Made by a program: the position numbers and the translations under genes | Source of the DNA: Pelotomaculum schinkii | GTDB taxonomy: Bacteria; Bacillota; Desulfotomaculia; Desulfotomaculales; Pelotomaculaceae | DNA length: 64,000 nt | NCBI RefSeq assembly: GCF_004369205.1 | Contig: NZ_QFGA01000001.1 | Location: forward strand, 1,922,001 to 1,986,000 | Direction of reading: 5' to 3' | Notes under the pieces: model-generated | What the model was told of the DNA's origin: nothing | The model's input: only the letters and a program-made list of their open reading frames with translations | Databases searched by the model: none | In this document: positions 1 to 9,317 of the stretch, in pieces | How the letters are laid out: the number at the start of each line of letters is the position of its first letter | Numbering within the stretch: position 1 is the stretch's first letter

Positions 1-407
1 GCCACATCATCAAAAACCGTCTCCTCAAAAAATTGCTGTTCCGGCCGTTGGAAGACCAATCCTACTTTGCGCCAGAGCGTACGCCCCGCCTGCTTATCCG
101 AAACATCCCGGCCGCACACCGTTACCTTGCCGCGCGTGGGTTTGAGCAGGCCGTTGAAATGCTGGACGAGTGTGGACTTGCCGGAGCCGGTGGCGCCTAC
201 CACCGCAAGGAATTCGCCTTTGGCTATCTCAAGGGATACATTATCAAGAGAGGTTACCTGAAATGGCGTCCCCGGCGCGTAGACGTGGGTGAGGTTTTCA
301 ACCTTGATGACAGGAGGAAGCAGGGGGACGGTTCTTTTGCTTCCTTTCGGGAAGCAAAAGAACCGTCCCCCTGCTTCCTCGTATCCATTTTGTTTATCCT
401 TTGACAT
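1..407 (-). CDS. ecfA2: EcfA2, energy-coupling factor transporter ATP-binding protein (3' part cut by window edge)
   Basis: Reading leftwards from an ATG at 405-407, the frame gives an ABC ATPase with Walker A GATGSGKST and a Q-loop FQRPEQQ, and it runs off the window at base 1. With EcfA1 and EcfT it would power uptake of vitamins or metals through membrane S components. The oddity is at the N-terminus: residues about 10-31 are translated from a 31-bp-arm inverted repeat (314-380), and the family-like sequence starts only at VIKVENLTH. I see no ATG, GTG or TTG in frame after the repeat, so either the repeat is translated or a non-standard start is used. Family identity is sure; the start is uncertain. 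Confidence 0.88.
   Translation of the reverse strand, partial: MSKDKQNGYEEAGGRFFCFPKGSKRTVPLLPPVIKVENLTHVYAPGTPFQVTSLDNVSLEIAKGEFLAVVGATGSGKSTLVQHFNGLLKPTRGKVTVCGRDVSDKQAGRTLWRKVGLVFQRPEQQFFEETVFDDV
314..380. repeat. REP-like inverted repeat, 31-bp perfect arms, 5-nt loop
   Basis: Arms 314-344 and 350-380 are exact reverse complements built on ggaagcagggggacgg and ttcttttgcttcc. The same unit recurs at 26511-26584, 45395-45459, 35605-35789 and 63557-63585. Here it lies inside the ecfA2 reading frame. Confidence 0.95.
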
Positions 408-512
408 GAGACCACTTCCATAAATTAGTTGGACATAGGCTGATTGCATTCCTCCGGGACCTTGTGCGAATGAATTGGCGCCTGAATTTTAGAAAAGGTT
501 GAAGGCGTCGGT

Positions 513-602
513 AGCAACAAGAACCGCCCCCATGCTTCCTCCCCGTGCATCCTCTGCTTCTTTGTGATCTTTTGGAAGCAAAAGAACCGTCCCTCTGCTT
601 CC
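513..602. repeat. Degenerate REP-like units
   Basis: Two partial copies of the REP-like sequence lie in the same orientation (513-539 and 574-602). The second differs from the intact arms by one base (ccctctgc for cccctgc-type). They sit between ecfA2 and the small gene at 612-824. The rest of 408-611 holds a degenerate copy of the GTGCGAAT palindrome near 468-490. Confidence 0.75.
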
Positions 603-611
603 CTATTCATG

Positions 612-824
612 TCACTTGGGATCATGCGAATAATCTGTCACACTGGCCAGCTCACCAGCGTCAAGCTCTACAGTTTTCAAAATATACTTAAACTTATCGG
701 ATTCATCCTTCCTCCTGGGACTGACCACCTTGTCGTGGTAGGTAAACCCCACCTTTCCTCCCTCTTTATAGTCAAGTGCAAGTCCATAAAGGTACACTGT
801 CCCATTTCTGAGTGTAACTTTCAT
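612..824 (-). CDS. Small hypothetical protein (70 aa)
   Basis: ATG at 822-824 is preceded by a strong Shine-Dalgarno (TGGAGGTGAACTC), which supports a real gene. The product is hydrophilic and charged, has no membrane segment or cysteine motif, and resembles a small beta-rich domain (MKVTLRNGTVYLYG at the start). I do not recognise the family. The last residues (VTDYSHDPK) come from sequence like the nearby intergenic repeats, so the 3' end may have been reshaped by a repeat insertion. It sits between ecfA1 and ecfA2, which are normally adjacent, so it may be co-transcribed with them. Confidence 0.55.
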   Translation of the reverse strand: MKVTLRNGTVYLYGLALDYKEGGKVGFTYHDKVVSPRRKDESDKFKYILKTVELDAGELASVTDYSHDPK

Positions 825-1001
825 GAGTTCACCTCCATTCCTTCTCGGCCTGAATCGAGGATTTTAGCAGAAAGTATCACGTCCATTCGCACCCACATTG
901 TTGGCCGTGTGACGCAAGTGTAAGGAAGGTGTATGTATTCCCCGGGTCGGGCGCCAATGAATTCTGCCAAGTTTCATAAAACGGCAGTGTTATGTGGTTT
1001 C
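825..1001. repeat. Repeat-derived intergenic sequence
   Basis: Contains palindrome remnants (cattcgcacccacattg at 882-898 and an aatgaattc piece near 956-964). From about 998 it has the heptad array ctcacgtctcacgtcccac, which continues into the 3' end of ecfA1 and supplies its stop codon. No other gene seen. Confidence 0.6.
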
Positions 1002-1925
1002 TCACGTCTCACGTCCCACGACCGCTTTTACCAGGTCGTCGGGGGTCAGGATTGGTTGGGGTATTAAAAAGCCCCGCCTTTTCAGGCCGCGGGCAATTTG
1101 GGTGGGAGCGGGCAGTTCCAGTCCCAGCTCTTCCAATATTGTATCCTGGGAGAATACTTCGGCCGGCGTACCCGCGAGGACGGTCTTGCCGCCGGCAAGG
1201 ACCAGGACCCGGCCGGCCCGGGCGGCCTCTTCCATGAAGTGGGTTACCAGGACCACCGTGATCCCAAGGGAACGGTTAAGCCTCTCCAGGGTATCCAACA
1301 GTTCCCGGCGGCCGGCGGGGTCGAGCATGGCGGTGGGCTCGTCCAGGACCAGGCAGGTTGGCTGCATCGCCAGCACGCCGGCAATGGCCAGCCGCTGTTT
1401 TTGGCCGCCGGACAGAAGGTGGGGGGCATGCTGGCGGAACCGGGTAAGCCCGGTCTGTTCCAGCGCCTCCGTCACCCGGGCGCGTACTTCCGAAGGCTCC
1501 AACCCCAGGTTTTCCGTACCAAACGCAACGTCTTCCTCCACCAGTGAACTTACAATCTGGTTGTCCGGATTTTGAAAAACCATGCCCACCCTGCGGCGAA
1601 TTTCCCAGGTGTCCTCCGGACGGCTGGTATCCAGACCGTCTACCAGGACTTTGCCCGTCGAGGGCAGCAGCAGGGCGTTAAAATGCCTGGCCAGGGTGGA
1701 TTTGCCCGAGCCGTTCGGGCCGACCACGGCCAGGTATTCGCCTTTGTTGACGGTGAGGTCAACTCCGGACAGGGCACGGCACTCGCCGGGCTTGCCGCGG
1801 TTGTATATATGGGTGAGACCGGTTACCTCAATAAAGCAGCCGTGCGTCGAGGAAGCCGGGACATGAGAAACAGGATTGTTCCGTACGGAACCGTTGCCCT
1901 CTGTAACAATGCCTGTTACCGGCAT
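1002..1925 (-). CDS. ecfA1: EcfA1, energy-coupling factor transporter ATP-binding protein
   Basis: Complete ABC ATPase with Walker A GPNGSGKST, Q-loop FQNPDNQ, signature LSGGQKQR, Walker B LVLDEPTAMLD and switch His in VTHF. It pairs with EcfA2 to energise ECF vitamin or cobalt-type importers. Two ends look altered by repeats. About 30 residues precede the family-like start (FIEVTGLTHIY). The last residues VVGRET and the TGA stop are read from the heptad array at 998-1020. An alternative GTG start lies at 1937; neither start has a good Shine-Dalgarno. The gene lies downstream of rplQ, as is usual in Firmicutes. Confidence 0.9.
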   Translation of the reverse strand: MPVTGIVTEGNGSVRNNPVSHVPASSTHGCFIEVTGLTHIYNRGKPGECRALSGVDLTVNKGEYLAVVGPNGSGKSTLARHFNALLLPSTGKVLVDGLDTSRPEDTWEIRRRVGMVFQNPDNQIVSSLVEEDVAFGTENLGLEPSEVRARVTEALEQTGLTRFRQHAPHLLSGGQKQRLAIAGVLAMQPTCLVLDEPTAMLDPAGRRELLDTLERLNRSLGITVVLVTHFMEEAARAGRVLVLAGGKTVLAGTPAEVFSQDTILEELGLELPAPTQIARGLKRRGFLIPQPILTPDDLVKAVVGRET

Positions 1926-1937
1926 CTTATCTCTCAC

Positions 1938-2708
1938 GTCTCACACCGTCCCTTTCATCACAGAAAAATATTTCTACTCTACTCTAAAAACAAGTGTTCG
2001 ACTGCACATAGAGATACCACAAAAGTCACATTAGACATACGCGCCGCTATTTTTTTTCCAGTAAACGCAAGATAGCCTCTTGCAATGGTACACCTCCAAT
2101 GAGAATGGGCGTAAGGCGTAGCATATGCTGCATTCCTGAGTGGCAATATGTGAATGAATTCGCTCCTGCACTGGATGTATTACCTGTTTACATTAATTAT
2201 CATGTATGTAGTTTAACCTACATACATCCAAACGTCAACCAAGAGATCTATTGTGGTTTACCTTTGCCCAAGTGTAGCGCTGACGCGCCGTTGTGCGATT
2301 GAAATCGCCCCTACATCGCTTAGTTTTCTTCTCTGCTGGCGTCGCGACAGCGGCTTGTGGAACTACTCCGAAATTCCTGCATCATCGACCCGTGACTGGG
2401 TGGTTTCCCATCCTCGCCAGCGTGAATAAGTTAGGTACCTGGTACCTGACTTAAGCGCAAATGGATCAACGAAAATGAGACAAAGAACCGTCCCCTGTCT
2501 CATTCATATAATGCATTCCTAACGGGTCAAAGTGAATTCAGACGTGGGACGTGGGTATATTCTGCATTCCTGTGGGGTCATATTTGCCCCACATTTTTCG
2601 GGTAGTTAATGACCCTTAAAAGGATACAACGCGGGTTGTAAAGACCTTGGAATTTGCGCCGGCAAATACCGCGATTCTCACTTCCCACGTCTCACGTCCC
2701 ACATCTTA
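1938..2708. repeat. 771-bp gene-free gap filled with repeat modules
   Basis: No gene recognised. Visible modules: a 'gcatatgctgcattcc' core and tgaatgaattcgc palindrome remnant (2115-2172); an inverted repeat gtatgtag/ctacatac (2203-2226); a module at 2268-2316 whose reverse complement recurs near 39168-39215 (gcgctgacgcgccgttgtgcg); a REP-like variant tgagacaaagaaccgtcccctgtctca, split as 2476-2502; and a full heptad element at 2541-2703 with GTGGGAC units on the left and CTCACGT units on the right, ending five bases from the rplQ stop. Confidence 0.75.
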
Positions 2709-3047
2709 TTACACAAGTTCCAGAATGACCATTTCGGCGGCGTCGCCGCGGCGGTAGCCGACCTTGACGATGCGGGTGTAGCCGCCCGGACGGTCGGCGT
2801 ACTTGGGCGCGATGGTATCGAAAAGCTTCTTGACCACGTCTTCTTCATATATATAGGCAAGCGCCTGGCGCCTGGCCGCGAGGTCGCCCTGCTTGGCCGT
2901 CGTCAGCATTTTCTCGGCGATGCTCTTAACTTCCTTGGCCCTGGCCTCAGTGGTGTTAATCCGCTCATCCCGGAAAAGTGATGTGACCAGATTGCGCAGC
3001 ATCGCCTTCCGGTGGCCGGTATTGACACCCAGTTTCTTGTAGCTCAC
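2709..3047 (-). CDS. rplQ: 50S ribosomal protein L17
   Basis: 112 residues. Starts [20 protein letters not shown], the conserved L17 N-terminus, and ends with the typical MVILELV-type strand. It is the last gene of the alpha operon, 16 bp after rpoA. A heptad array begins five bases after its stop. Full length for the family, no anomalies. Confidence 0.98.
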   Translation of the reverse strand: MSYKKLGVNTGHRKAMLRNLVTSLFRDERINTTEARAKEVKSIAEKMLTTAKQGDLAARRQALAYIYEEDVVKKLFDTIAPKYADRPGGYTRIVKVGYRRGDAAEMVILELV

Positions 3048-3063
3048 TGTCTAATGTCCCTCC

Positions 3064-4011
3064 TTACTCCTCATCCTTCCTGAGTGAAAGGCCGAGTTCA
3101 TCCAGTTTATGGATCACTTCCTCCAGCGACTTTTTCCCAAGGTTCCTGACCTTCATCATGTCCTCTTCATTGCGCTGGATCAGTTCTTCAACCGAATTAA
3201 TGCCAGCCCGCTTCAAGCAGTTGTAAGACCTGACCGAGAGGTCGAGCTCTTCGATAGTCATTTCCATGATCTTATCCTTCTGCTCTTCTTCCTTCTCCAC
3301 CATGATCTCGACGTCGTTCAAGCTTTCCGTGAGACCTATAAAGAGGCGCAGGTGGTCATTGAGGATTTTGGCCGACCAGCTGGTGGCCTCATCCGGCCGG
3401 ATACTGCCGTCGGTCCAAACCTCCAAAGTCAGTTTGTCGTAGTCGGTAATTTGACCCACACGGGTGTTCTCCACGGTATAGTTAGCCTTTTGCACGGGTG
3501 TGAAGGTGGAATCAATGGGAATAACCCCGATGATATGATCACCTTTCTTATTGCGCTCGGCGGAAACATAGCCCCTCCCGCGCGCGACCGTTATCTCCAT
3601 GAAAAGCCTTCCATTGCCGGCCAGAGTGGCGATGGTGAGATCGGGGTTTAAGATTTCCACGTCAGCGTCATGGATGATGTCGGCGGCCTTAACTTCGCCC
3701 TCACCGGTAGCCTCCACCCGCAGGATTTTTTCGTCTTCCCCGTAGAGCTTCAAACGCAAGCTCTTCAGGTTAAGAATAATGTCGGTAACGTCTTCAACAA
3801 CCCCCGGTATGGTCGAGAACTCGTGCAGCACGCTCTCGATCTTGACCGAGGTGGCGGCAGCGCCGGGCAGGGAGGAAAGCAGGATACGGCGCAGTGAATT
3901 GCCCAGGGTGATGCCGTAGCCCCTTTCCAGCGGCTCAACGACGAACTTGCCGTAGGTGTTGTCGTCACTCATTTCAACAATTTCAATTCTTGGTTTTTCG
4001 ATTTCCAGCAT
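3064..4011 (-). CDS. rpoA: DNA-directed RNA polymerase subunit alpha
   Basis: 315 residues from ATG at 4009-4011, which follows AAAGGAGGATCCCATCAA; an upstream in-frame start (4047) would put the Shine-Dalgarno inside the gene. The N-terminal dimerisation domain carries the conserved [20 protein letters not shown] segment. An acidic linker ([12 protein letters not shown]) leads to the C-terminal DNA/UP-element-binding domain ([17 protein letters not shown] and the [10 protein letters not shown] helix-hairpin-helix). It assembles beta and beta-prime and contacts promoter UP elements. Confidence 0.98.
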   Translation of the reverse strand: MLEIEKPRIEIVEMSDDNTYGKFVVEPLERGYGITLGNSLRRILLSSLPGAAATSVKIESVLHEFSTIPGVVEDVTDIILNLKSLRLKLYGEDEKILRVEATGEGEVKAADIIHDADVEILNPDLTIATLAGNGRLFMEITVARGRGYVSAERNKKGDHIIGVIPIDSTFTPVQKANYTVENTRVGQITDYDKLTLEVWTDGSIRPDEATSWSAKILNDHLRLFIGLTESLNDVEIMVEKEEEQKDKIMEMTIEELDLSVRSYNCLKRAGINSVEELIQRNEEDMMKVRNLGKKSLEEVIHKLDELGLSLRKDEE

Positions 4012-4052
4012 TTGATGGGATCCTCCTTTGGCCGGAACAATGGGCACTTAGC

Positions 4053-4679
4053 CTACCTGGAGTACAGCTCCACGATCAGGTGTTCTTGTACGGGAGCATC
4101 GATTTGATCCCGCGCCGGGAGGGCAACTACGCGACCAACGGCCGGGTCGGCGTCATATTCGAGCCATGCCGGGGGAGTGCGGTCGGCAGCCCTCTCCATA
4201 AGTTCTTTAATCCTGGGTGAATCCTTGCTTTTGTCCCGTACGGCAATTACATCGCCGACCTTGACCAGGAAGGAGGGTATGTTGACTTTCCTGCCGTTGA
4301 CGGTAAAATGTCCATGACGTACCAGCTGCCTGGCCTCGTTGCGGGATGCTCCCAGGCCCAGGCGGTAGATAATGTTGTCCAAACGCCTCTCCAAAAGCCT
4401 GAGCAGGTTTTCACCGGTAACTCCTTGCTGCCGCTCGGCCCTATCAAAGTAGCGCCTGAACTGGCCTTCCAAAATTCCGTACATGCGGCGGGTTTTTTGT
4501 TTCTCTCTTAACTGGAGACCATACTCGGAAACCTTCTTGCGGCCCTGGCCATGCTGGCCCGGGGCATAGGCCCGGCGGTCTACTGCACACCTTGGAGTAT
4601 AGCACCTGTCACCTTTGAGATAGAGCTTCAGGCCTTCCCGGCGGCAGAGCCGGCAGACTGAATCCTTATACCTTGCCAA
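4053..4679 (-). CDS. rpsD: 30S ribosomal protein S4
   Basis: 208 residues, start [16 protein letters not shown]. It retains an N-terminal zinc-type cysteine set (C-x2-C near residues 9-12, then C26 and C31), so it is the Zn-binding form of S4. The S4 RNA-binding domain follows ([20 protein letters not shown]). It is a primary 16S-binding assembly protein and in many bacteria the autogenous repressor of this operon. Lies between rpsK and rpoA. Confidence 0.98.
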   Translation of the reverse strand: MARYKDSVCRLCRREGLKLYLKGDRCYTPRCAVDRRAYAPGQHGQGRKKVSEYGLQLREKQKTRRMYGILEGQFRRYFDRAERQQGVTGENLLRLLERRLDNIIYRLGLGASRNEARQLVRHGHFTVNGRKVNIPSFLVKVGDVIAVRDKSKDSPRIKELMERAADRTPPAWLEYDADPAVGRVVALPARDQIDAPVQEHLIVELYSR

Positions 4680-4694
4680 ATATAGTGCACCTCC

Positions 4695-5084
4695 TTAAAC
4701 TCTCCGGCGCTTGGGCGGCCGGCAGCCATTGTGCGGGATGGGGGTGACATCCTTGATCATGTTTACTTCCAGCCCGGCAGCCTGCAGTGAGCGGATAGCT
4801 GCTTCACGCCCCGCGCCAGGCCCCTTGACCATCACTTCTACTTCCTTCAGGCCGTGTTCCATGGCCTCTTTGGCGGACTTTTCGGCCGCTATCTGGGCAG
4901 CGAAGGGGGTGCTTTTTCTGGAGCCTTTAAAGCCCACCCCACCGGCGCTGGCCCAGGAAAGTGTATTGCCCCTGACGTCGGTAATGGTAACGACGGTATT
5001 ATTGAAGGTGGATTTGATGTGGGCAACGCCCGACTCTATATTTTTGCGTTCACGTTTTTTAGTCCTGGCTACGCGACGCGCCAT
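4695..5084 (-). CDS. rpsK: 30S ribosomal protein S11
   Basis: 129 residues. The conserved core [15 protein letters not shown] and the C-terminal [10 protein letters not shown] tail are both present. It is a platform protein of the 30S subunit that binds with S6/S18 near the mRNA exit. Separated from rpsM by 18 bp holding its Shine-Dalgarno. Confidence 0.98.
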   Translation of the reverse strand: MARRVARTKKRERKNIESGVAHIKSTFNNTVVTITDVRGNTLSWASAGGVGFKGSRKSTPFAAQIAAEKSAKEAMEHGLKEVEVMVKGPGAGREAAIRSLQAAGLEVNMIKDVTPIPHNGCRPPKRRRV

Positions 5085-5102
5085 TGAAAAACCTCCTCTA
5101 AC

Positions 5103-5474
5103 CTATTTTTTTCTGCGGACGCCAACGGTTTTGCGCGGTCCCTTACGGGTGCGAGCGTTGGTTTTGGTCCGCTGGCCGCGTACCGGCATGCCGCGGCGAT
5201 GCCTGAGGCCCCGGTAGCATCCGATTTCAATCAGGCGCTTGATGTTCAAAGCGATTTCACGGCGCAGGTCACCCTCGACCTTGTGTTCCTTCTCAATCAC
5301 TTCACGCAGCCTGGTAATCTCTTCCTCGGTAAGGTTCCTGACCCGTGTGTCCGGATTGACATTGGTTTCAGCCAGGACCTTCTGTGACGTGGGCTTACCA
5401 ATGCCGAATATATAGGTAAGCGCGATCTCGACCCGCTTATCCCTCGGTAAGTCTACGCCTGCAATACGTGCCAT
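5103..5474 (-). CDS. rpsM: 30S ribosomal protein S13
   Basis: 123 residues. [20 protein letters not shown] start, the helix-two-turn-helix, and the basic tail ([20 protein letters not shown] onward) that contacts P-site tRNA. It follows rpmJ with a normal Shine-Dalgarno. No anomaly. Confidence 0.98.
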   Translation of the reverse strand: MARIAGVDLPRDKRVEIALTYIFGIGKPTSQKVLAETNVNPDTRVRNLTEEEITRLREVIEKEHKVEGDLRREIALNIKRLIEIGCYRGLRHRRGMPVRGQRTKTNARTRKGPRKTVGVRRKK

Positions 5475-5496
5475 ATATTATTAAACACCTCCTGGT

Positions 5497-5610
5497 TTAC
5501 CCTTGTGCCTGTTTATGCTTGGGGTTCTCGCAGATAACCATGATTCTGCCCTTCCTGCGGATAATTTTGCACTTTTCGCAGATGGGCTTAACGGACGGTC
5601 TGACTTTCAC
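5497..5610 (-). CDS. rpmJ: 50S ribosomal protein L36
   Basis: 37 residues from a GTG at 5608-5610 that follows GGAGGGTTTAAA. It carries the four zinc ligands (C-x2-C, C, H) of the C+ form of L36: ICEKCK...VICENPKHK. The longer reading frame upstream (to 5760) is only translation of the heptad repeat and is not part of the gene. The heptad array begins immediately 5' of the Shine-Dalgarno. Confidence 0.95.
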   Translation of the reverse strand: MKVRPSVKPICEKCKIIRRKGRIMVICENPKHKQAQG

Positions 5611-6002
5611 TTTAAACCCTCCAGTCTGGGACGTGGGTCGTGAGACGTGGGACGTGGGGATAAACTTCATTTCTTTTGGGTCTTTGTGCGAATGAATCCG
5701 CACCTGCATTGGGCTCATAAATCCCATCTTTATTCCCATGTCTTGCGTCTCAATTCTCACATCTGACTTTAATAATTTGATAGTGGGCCGTATATTCCAT
5801 TCCTTTGGGGTCCTTGTGCGAATGAATTCGCACCTACATTTTTTGGTCGTGAGTCCGAATTTCTCATAACTGACTTCAAAAATTTGATTACGATCGCTTT
5901 AAACAATTTTCAACTTCAATCTTTGCCTCTGCATAAGCCGCTTTTCGCAGGATCATCGACCCGTGAGTCCTATCATTCATTCTCACGTCCCACGTCCCAC
6001 GT
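5611..6002. repeat. Two composite heptad elements between infA and rpmJ
   Basis: Left heptads (GTGGGAC/GTGAGAC) at 5626-5660, core 'cttcatttcttttgggtc' to 5682, palindrome 5683-5712, then degenerate right heptads (5733-5766). A second core (5785-5814) and a perfect palindrome GTGCGAATGAATTCGCAC (5817-5834) follow. Right heptads ctcacgtcccacgtcccacgtc close the gap at 5982-6003, abutting the infA stop. No gene seen. Confidence 0.8.
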
Positions 6003-6221
6003 CTACTTATACCGGTAGACGATGCGGCCGCGCGTTAGATCATATGGGGAAAGCTCCACCATGACCCGGTCACCGGAGAGGATCCGGATGAAATTCATCC
6101 TGATCTTGCCTGAGACGTGGGCTAGGACTTTGTGTCCGTTCTGGAGCTCAACACGAAACATTGCGTTTGGCAACGGCTCGATCACGGTACCTTCAACCTC
6201 AATCACATCCTGTTTCGACAT
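6003..6221 (-). CDS. infA: Translation initiation factor IF-1
   Basis: 72 residues of a single OB fold: [20 protein letters not shown] start, [20 protein letters not shown] centre, and [11 protein letters not shown] end. It binds the 30S A-site during initiation. Standard length. Located between the KOW-domain gene and rpmJ, as in other Clostridia. Confidence 0.98.
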   Translation of the reverse strand: MSKQDVIEVEGTVIEPLPNAMFRVELQNGHKVLAHVSGKIRMNFIRILSGDRVMVELSPYDLTRGRIVYRYK

Positions 6222-6259
6222 CAGTTATTGGCCCTACCTCCTTGTATTAAAATGAACAC

Positions 6260-6538
6260 TCAAATTTGTTCAATGAGACTCTTAAGTTCCTTCCGGACAT
6301 CCACATTGGTAATCCTTTTGCCGTTTATCGCCTTGTCAAACACTTCCCCGGCAATCATATCATAAAACTTGAGGTGTTTTACGTTTTTTATTTTGGGATT
6401 ATCAACTTTCCGGACTTCCCCGTCAGCCAGCATGACCCTGGTCTCGTTTACGCTGCCGACCACCAGGTAATACCTGCCGCTGTCACGGCCCTGCATTGAA
6501 CATACAAGGCGCCCGATCTGAGCCGCATTCCCTGACAT
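6260..6538 (-). CDS. KOW-domain RNA-binding protein (L14E-like)
   Basis: 92 residues from ATG at 6536-6538, which sits eight bases after GGAGG; the ATG six bases upstream is too close to it. The N-terminal half fits a KOW/SH3-like barrel (IGRLVCSMQGRDSGRYYLVV), and the C-terminal half is a lysine-rich helix. Small KOW proteins of this kind lie between map and infA in Peptococcaceae and related Clostridia. The function is unproven; a ribosome- or RNA-associated role is inferred from the fold and location. Confidence 0.85.
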   Translation of the reverse strand: MSGNAAQIGRLVCSMQGRDSGRYYLVVGSVNETRVMLADGEVRKVDNPKIKNVKHLKFYDMIAGEVFDKAINGKRITNVDVRKELKSLIEQI

Positions 6539-6558
6539 GGCCATTACCTCCGAATTTA

Positions 6559-6659
6559 GACGTGAGTCGTGTGACGTGGGACGTGGGTATATCCTGCATT
6601 CCTTTTGGGTCGTTGACCCGTGAGACTATCTTTCATTCTCACGTCCCACGTCTCACGTC
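6559..6659. repeat. Short composite heptad element, overlaps map stop codon
   Basis: Left heptads gacgtgagtcgtgtgacgtgg (split 6559-6580), core gtatatcctgcattccttttgggtc, a tgacccgtgag piece, and right heptads ctcacgtcccacgtctcacgtct ending at 6660. The palindrome is missing, so this is a reduced version. The map TGA stop is read from the last heptad. Confidence 0.8.
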
Positions 6660-7399
6660 TTTGACAGTATTTCCGGCTCATCATCGGTAATAGCGACGGT
6701 ATGCTCGAAATGGGCGGAAAGCCTTTTGTCTAACGTAACCACCGTCCAGTCGTTGGAAAGAGTCTTTACCTCGTGAGTGCCCATGTTAATCATTGGTTCA
6801 ATAGCTAATGTCATACCCGCCTTCAGCCTGGGGCCCCGGCCCGGCCTGCCGAAGTTCGGCACCTGGGGATCCTCGTGCGGCTTGGCGCCGATGCCGTGGC
6901 CCACGTAGTCCCGCACTACCCCATAGCCATGTTTTTCCGCCCAGGTCTGAACCGCGTTGGAAATATCGGATAGCCTGTTGCCGTCTCTTGCCTGATCAAT
7001 ACCTTTATAAAGACACTCTTCGGTGACCTTCATGAGGTCTAAAGCTTCACGGCTGACGTCTCCAACCGGAAGCGTCACCGCGCTGTCGCTAAAATAACCA
7101 TTTATTTCCGTTCCAATATCGATACTGATAATATCTCCATTTTCCAATTTTCTTAAACTGGGGAAACCGTGTACCACCTCTTCGTTGACCGAAGCGCAGA
7201 TGGCGCCGGGAAACCCGTAAAGCCCTTTAAAAGCAGGCTTGGCGCCGGACTTGATGATGAATTCCTCTGCGAGCCGGTCCAGTTCCCGGGTGGGCACCCC
7301 TACCTTCACGGCCTTTTTGAGCTCCGCGTGCGTCAGGGCGACAACCCGACCGGCGTCACGCATGTAGTTTAATTCTCTTTCAGACTTGCAGGTAATCAT
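6653..7399 (-). CDS. map: Methionine aminopeptidase, type I
   Basis: 248 residues. Removes N-terminal Met from nascent proteins in the cytosol. The five metal ligands are visible in context: D in ISIDIGT, D in YFSDSA, H in YVGHGIG, E in AIEPM and E in HFEHT. The final codon and the TGA stop (SKT-stop) come from heptad sequence. It starts nine bases after secY; the adk gene normally found between them is absent. Confidence 0.97.
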   Translation of the reverse strand: MITCKSERELNYMRDAGRVVALTHAELKKAVKVGVPTRELDRLAEEFIIKSGAKPAFKGLYGFPGAICASVNEEVVHGFPSLRKLENGDIISIDIGTEINGYFSDSAVTLPVGDVSREALDLMKVTEECLYKGIDQARDGNRLSDISNAVQTWAEKHGYGVVRDYVGHGIGAKPHEDPQVPNFGRPGRGPRLKAGMTLAIEPMINMGTHEVKTLSNDWTVVTLDKRLSAHFEHTVAITDDEPEILSKT

Positions 7400-7407
7400 A
7401 ATCTCAC

Positions 7408-8667
7408 CTACCTGATAAAGCCCTGGTAACTGCGCATCAGCAGGTGGGACTCGACCTGCTTCATGGTATCCAGCGCCACACCGACTACAATCAGGAGAGC
7501 GGTGCCGCCGAAGTAGATGTTGGGGATCTGGGTGGCCACCAGCACAAAGCTCGGCAGGATGGCGATCAGGGCCAGGAAAATAGCGCCCGCCAGGGTAATC
7601 CTGTTCATGATCTTAGTGATGTAATCCGCAGTTGGCCGGCCCGGACGCAAGCCCGGTATGAAACCGCCGTATTTCTTGATGTTGTCGGCCACGTCCACCG
7701 GGTTCATAATTACCGCGGTGTAAAAATAGGTAAAACCTACAATTAGAAGCGCGTAAATAATGGTATGCGCTGCCGTTCCCCAGCCGAACCACTGGACGTA
7801 AAAGGCCGCGGGCGCACTGCTGGCGAACCATTGAGCCAGTGACTCGGGGAACATCAATAGGGACGAAGCGAAAATGATCGGGATCACGCCGGCCTGGTTG
7901 ACCTTAAGCGGCAGGTGTGTAGTTTGCCCGCCGTATACGCGACGGCCCACCACCCGCTTGGCGTACTGCACAGGTATGCGGCGCTGGCCTTCCTGGATGG
8001 CTACCACCCCCGCGATAACCAGACCGCCGATAACGACCAGTCCGATAACGCTCAGGATGTTGATGGTACCCGCGTTGAGGTATTCAATCATTCTCGTAAT
8101 GCCCTGCGGCACGCGTGACACGATACCGGCGAAAATCAACAACGAGATACCGTTGCCGATACCCTTTTCGGTAATCTGCTCGCCGATCCACATCAGAAGG
8201 GTGGTCCCGGCAGTGATGGTAAGGGCTGTGGCCAGGTAAGTTAAAACACCCGGGTTAACCAGCGACCCTTTTACGCCGATTACCATGCCCAGTCCCTGGA
8301 CAAAAGCCAGGACCACGGTAAGGTAGCGGGTATATTGGGTGATTTTCTTGGTACCCTCGGCCCCCTCTTTTTTGAGCCGCTCCAGGTGCGGTATAACCAC
8401 GGTGAGGAGCTGCATAATGATGGAGGCGTTGATGTAGGGCGTGATGCCCATCGCAAAGATCGCGAAATTTTTCAGCGCGCCGCCTGATATCACATCAAAG
8501 AAGCCAAAAATCATCCCGCTGCTGACCAGTTCGGCAAATTTTTCGGGGTTCACTCCCGGGATGGGAATGTGCGCGCCCAGGCGGAAAACGAAGATCATTG
8601 CCAGCGTAAACAGGAGCTTTGACCTCAGTTCGGAAACTCTGACCGAGCTCCGTAAACTTTCCAGCAA
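7408..8667 (-). CDS. secY: Protein translocase subunit SecY
   Basis: 419 residues with about ten hydrophobic segments. Contains the plug-region signature ([19 protein letters not shown]), the [15 protein letters not shown] segment and the C-terminal [16 protein letters not shown]. It is the membrane channel of the Sec translocase and partners with SecE (38095-38547). It begins directly after the rplO stop (8668), suggesting translational coupling, and is followed by map. Confidence 0.98.
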   Translation of the reverse strand: MLESLRSSVRVSELRSKLLFTLAMIFVFRLGAHIPIPGVNPEKFAELVSSGMIFGFFDVISGGALKNFAIFAMGITPYINASIIMQLLTVVIPHLERLKKEGAEGTKKITQYTRYLTVVLAFVQGLGMVIGVKGSLVNPGVLTYLATALTITAGTTLLMWIGEQITEKGIGNGISLLIFAGIVSRVPQGITRMIEYLNAGTINILSVIGLVVIGGLVIAGVVAIQEGQRRIPVQYAKRVVGRRVYGGQTTHLPLKVNQAGVIPIIFASSLLMFPESLAQWFASSAPAAFYVQWFGWGTAAHTIIYALLIVGFTYFYTAVIMNPVDVADNIKKYGGFIPGLRPGRPTADYITKIMNRITLAGAIFLALIAILPSFVLVATQIPNIYFGGTALLIVVGVALDTMKQVESHLLMRSYQGFIR

Positions 8668-9108
8668 TTAAATCACCTCTGCTTTACCGCCGGCCGCCGT
8701 TATTTTTTCCTCGGCCGACTTGCTGAACGCCTGAGCATGGACTGTCAGAGCTTTTTCAAGGTTGCCCTGCCCCAGTATCTTGACACCATCACCCGTTTTT
8801 CTGATAATACGAGCTGCCAGCAATGTTTCGGGAGTTACGGTCGTTCCTTCTTCAAAACAATTTAATTGCTCCACGTTGATAGCGATAATTTCTTTGGAAA
8901 ACGGGTTGTAAAAACCGCGCTTGGGCATGCGCCGCTGGAGCGGCATCTGGCCGCCTTCGAAGCCGGGCCGGACACCACCGCCGGAACGGGCCTTTTGCCC
9001 TTTATGTCCGCGTCCGGCCGTCTTGCCGAGCCCTGAGCCAATGCCCTGACCTTTTCTGGTCGGTTTCACACGCGCGCCCGGCGCCGGGCTTAATTCATGC
9101 AGTTTCAT
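8668..9108 (-). CDS. rplO: 50S ribosomal protein L15
   Basis: 146 residues. The glycine-rich basic N-terminus ([18 protein letters not shown]) and the RGFYNPF motif are typical of L15, a late-assembling 23S-binding protein. Located between rpmD and secY as in the standard spc operon. Confidence 0.98.
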   Translation of the reverse strand: MKLHELSPAPGARVKPTRKGQGIGSGLGKTAGRGHKGQKARSGGGVRPGFEGGQMPLQRRMPKRGFYNPFSKEIIAINVEQLNCFEEGTTVTPETLLAARIIRKTGDGVKILGQGNLEKALTVHAQAFSKSAEEKITAAGGKAEVI

Positions 9109-9120
9109 TGTTCCACCTCC

Positions 9121-9300
9121 TCAGGCTTCCTCCACCTTCAAAAGGTGAGCGACTTTATTAATCATACCCCGTACCTGCGGGGTGTCTTCCCTGACTACCG
9201 AGTGGTTCGACTTGGTCAGACCCATGGCACGCACGGTGACCTTTTGGTCTTCCGGGCGTCCGATCAGGCTCCGGACCAAGGTAATCTTCAGCTTGGCCAC
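9121..9300 (-). CDS. rpmD: 50S ribosomal protein L30
   Basis: 59 residues from GTG at 9298-9300, preceded by GGAGGGAAGAAC. The translation begins [20 protein letters not shown] and ends HLLKVEEA, matching the short bacterial L30. It fills the gap between rpsE and rplO exactly. Confidence 0.95.
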   Translation of the reverse strand: MAKLKITLVRSLIGRPEDQKVTVRAMGLTKSNHSVVREDTPQVRGMINKVAHLLKVEEA

Positions 9301-9317
9301 GTTCTTCCCTCCTAATC

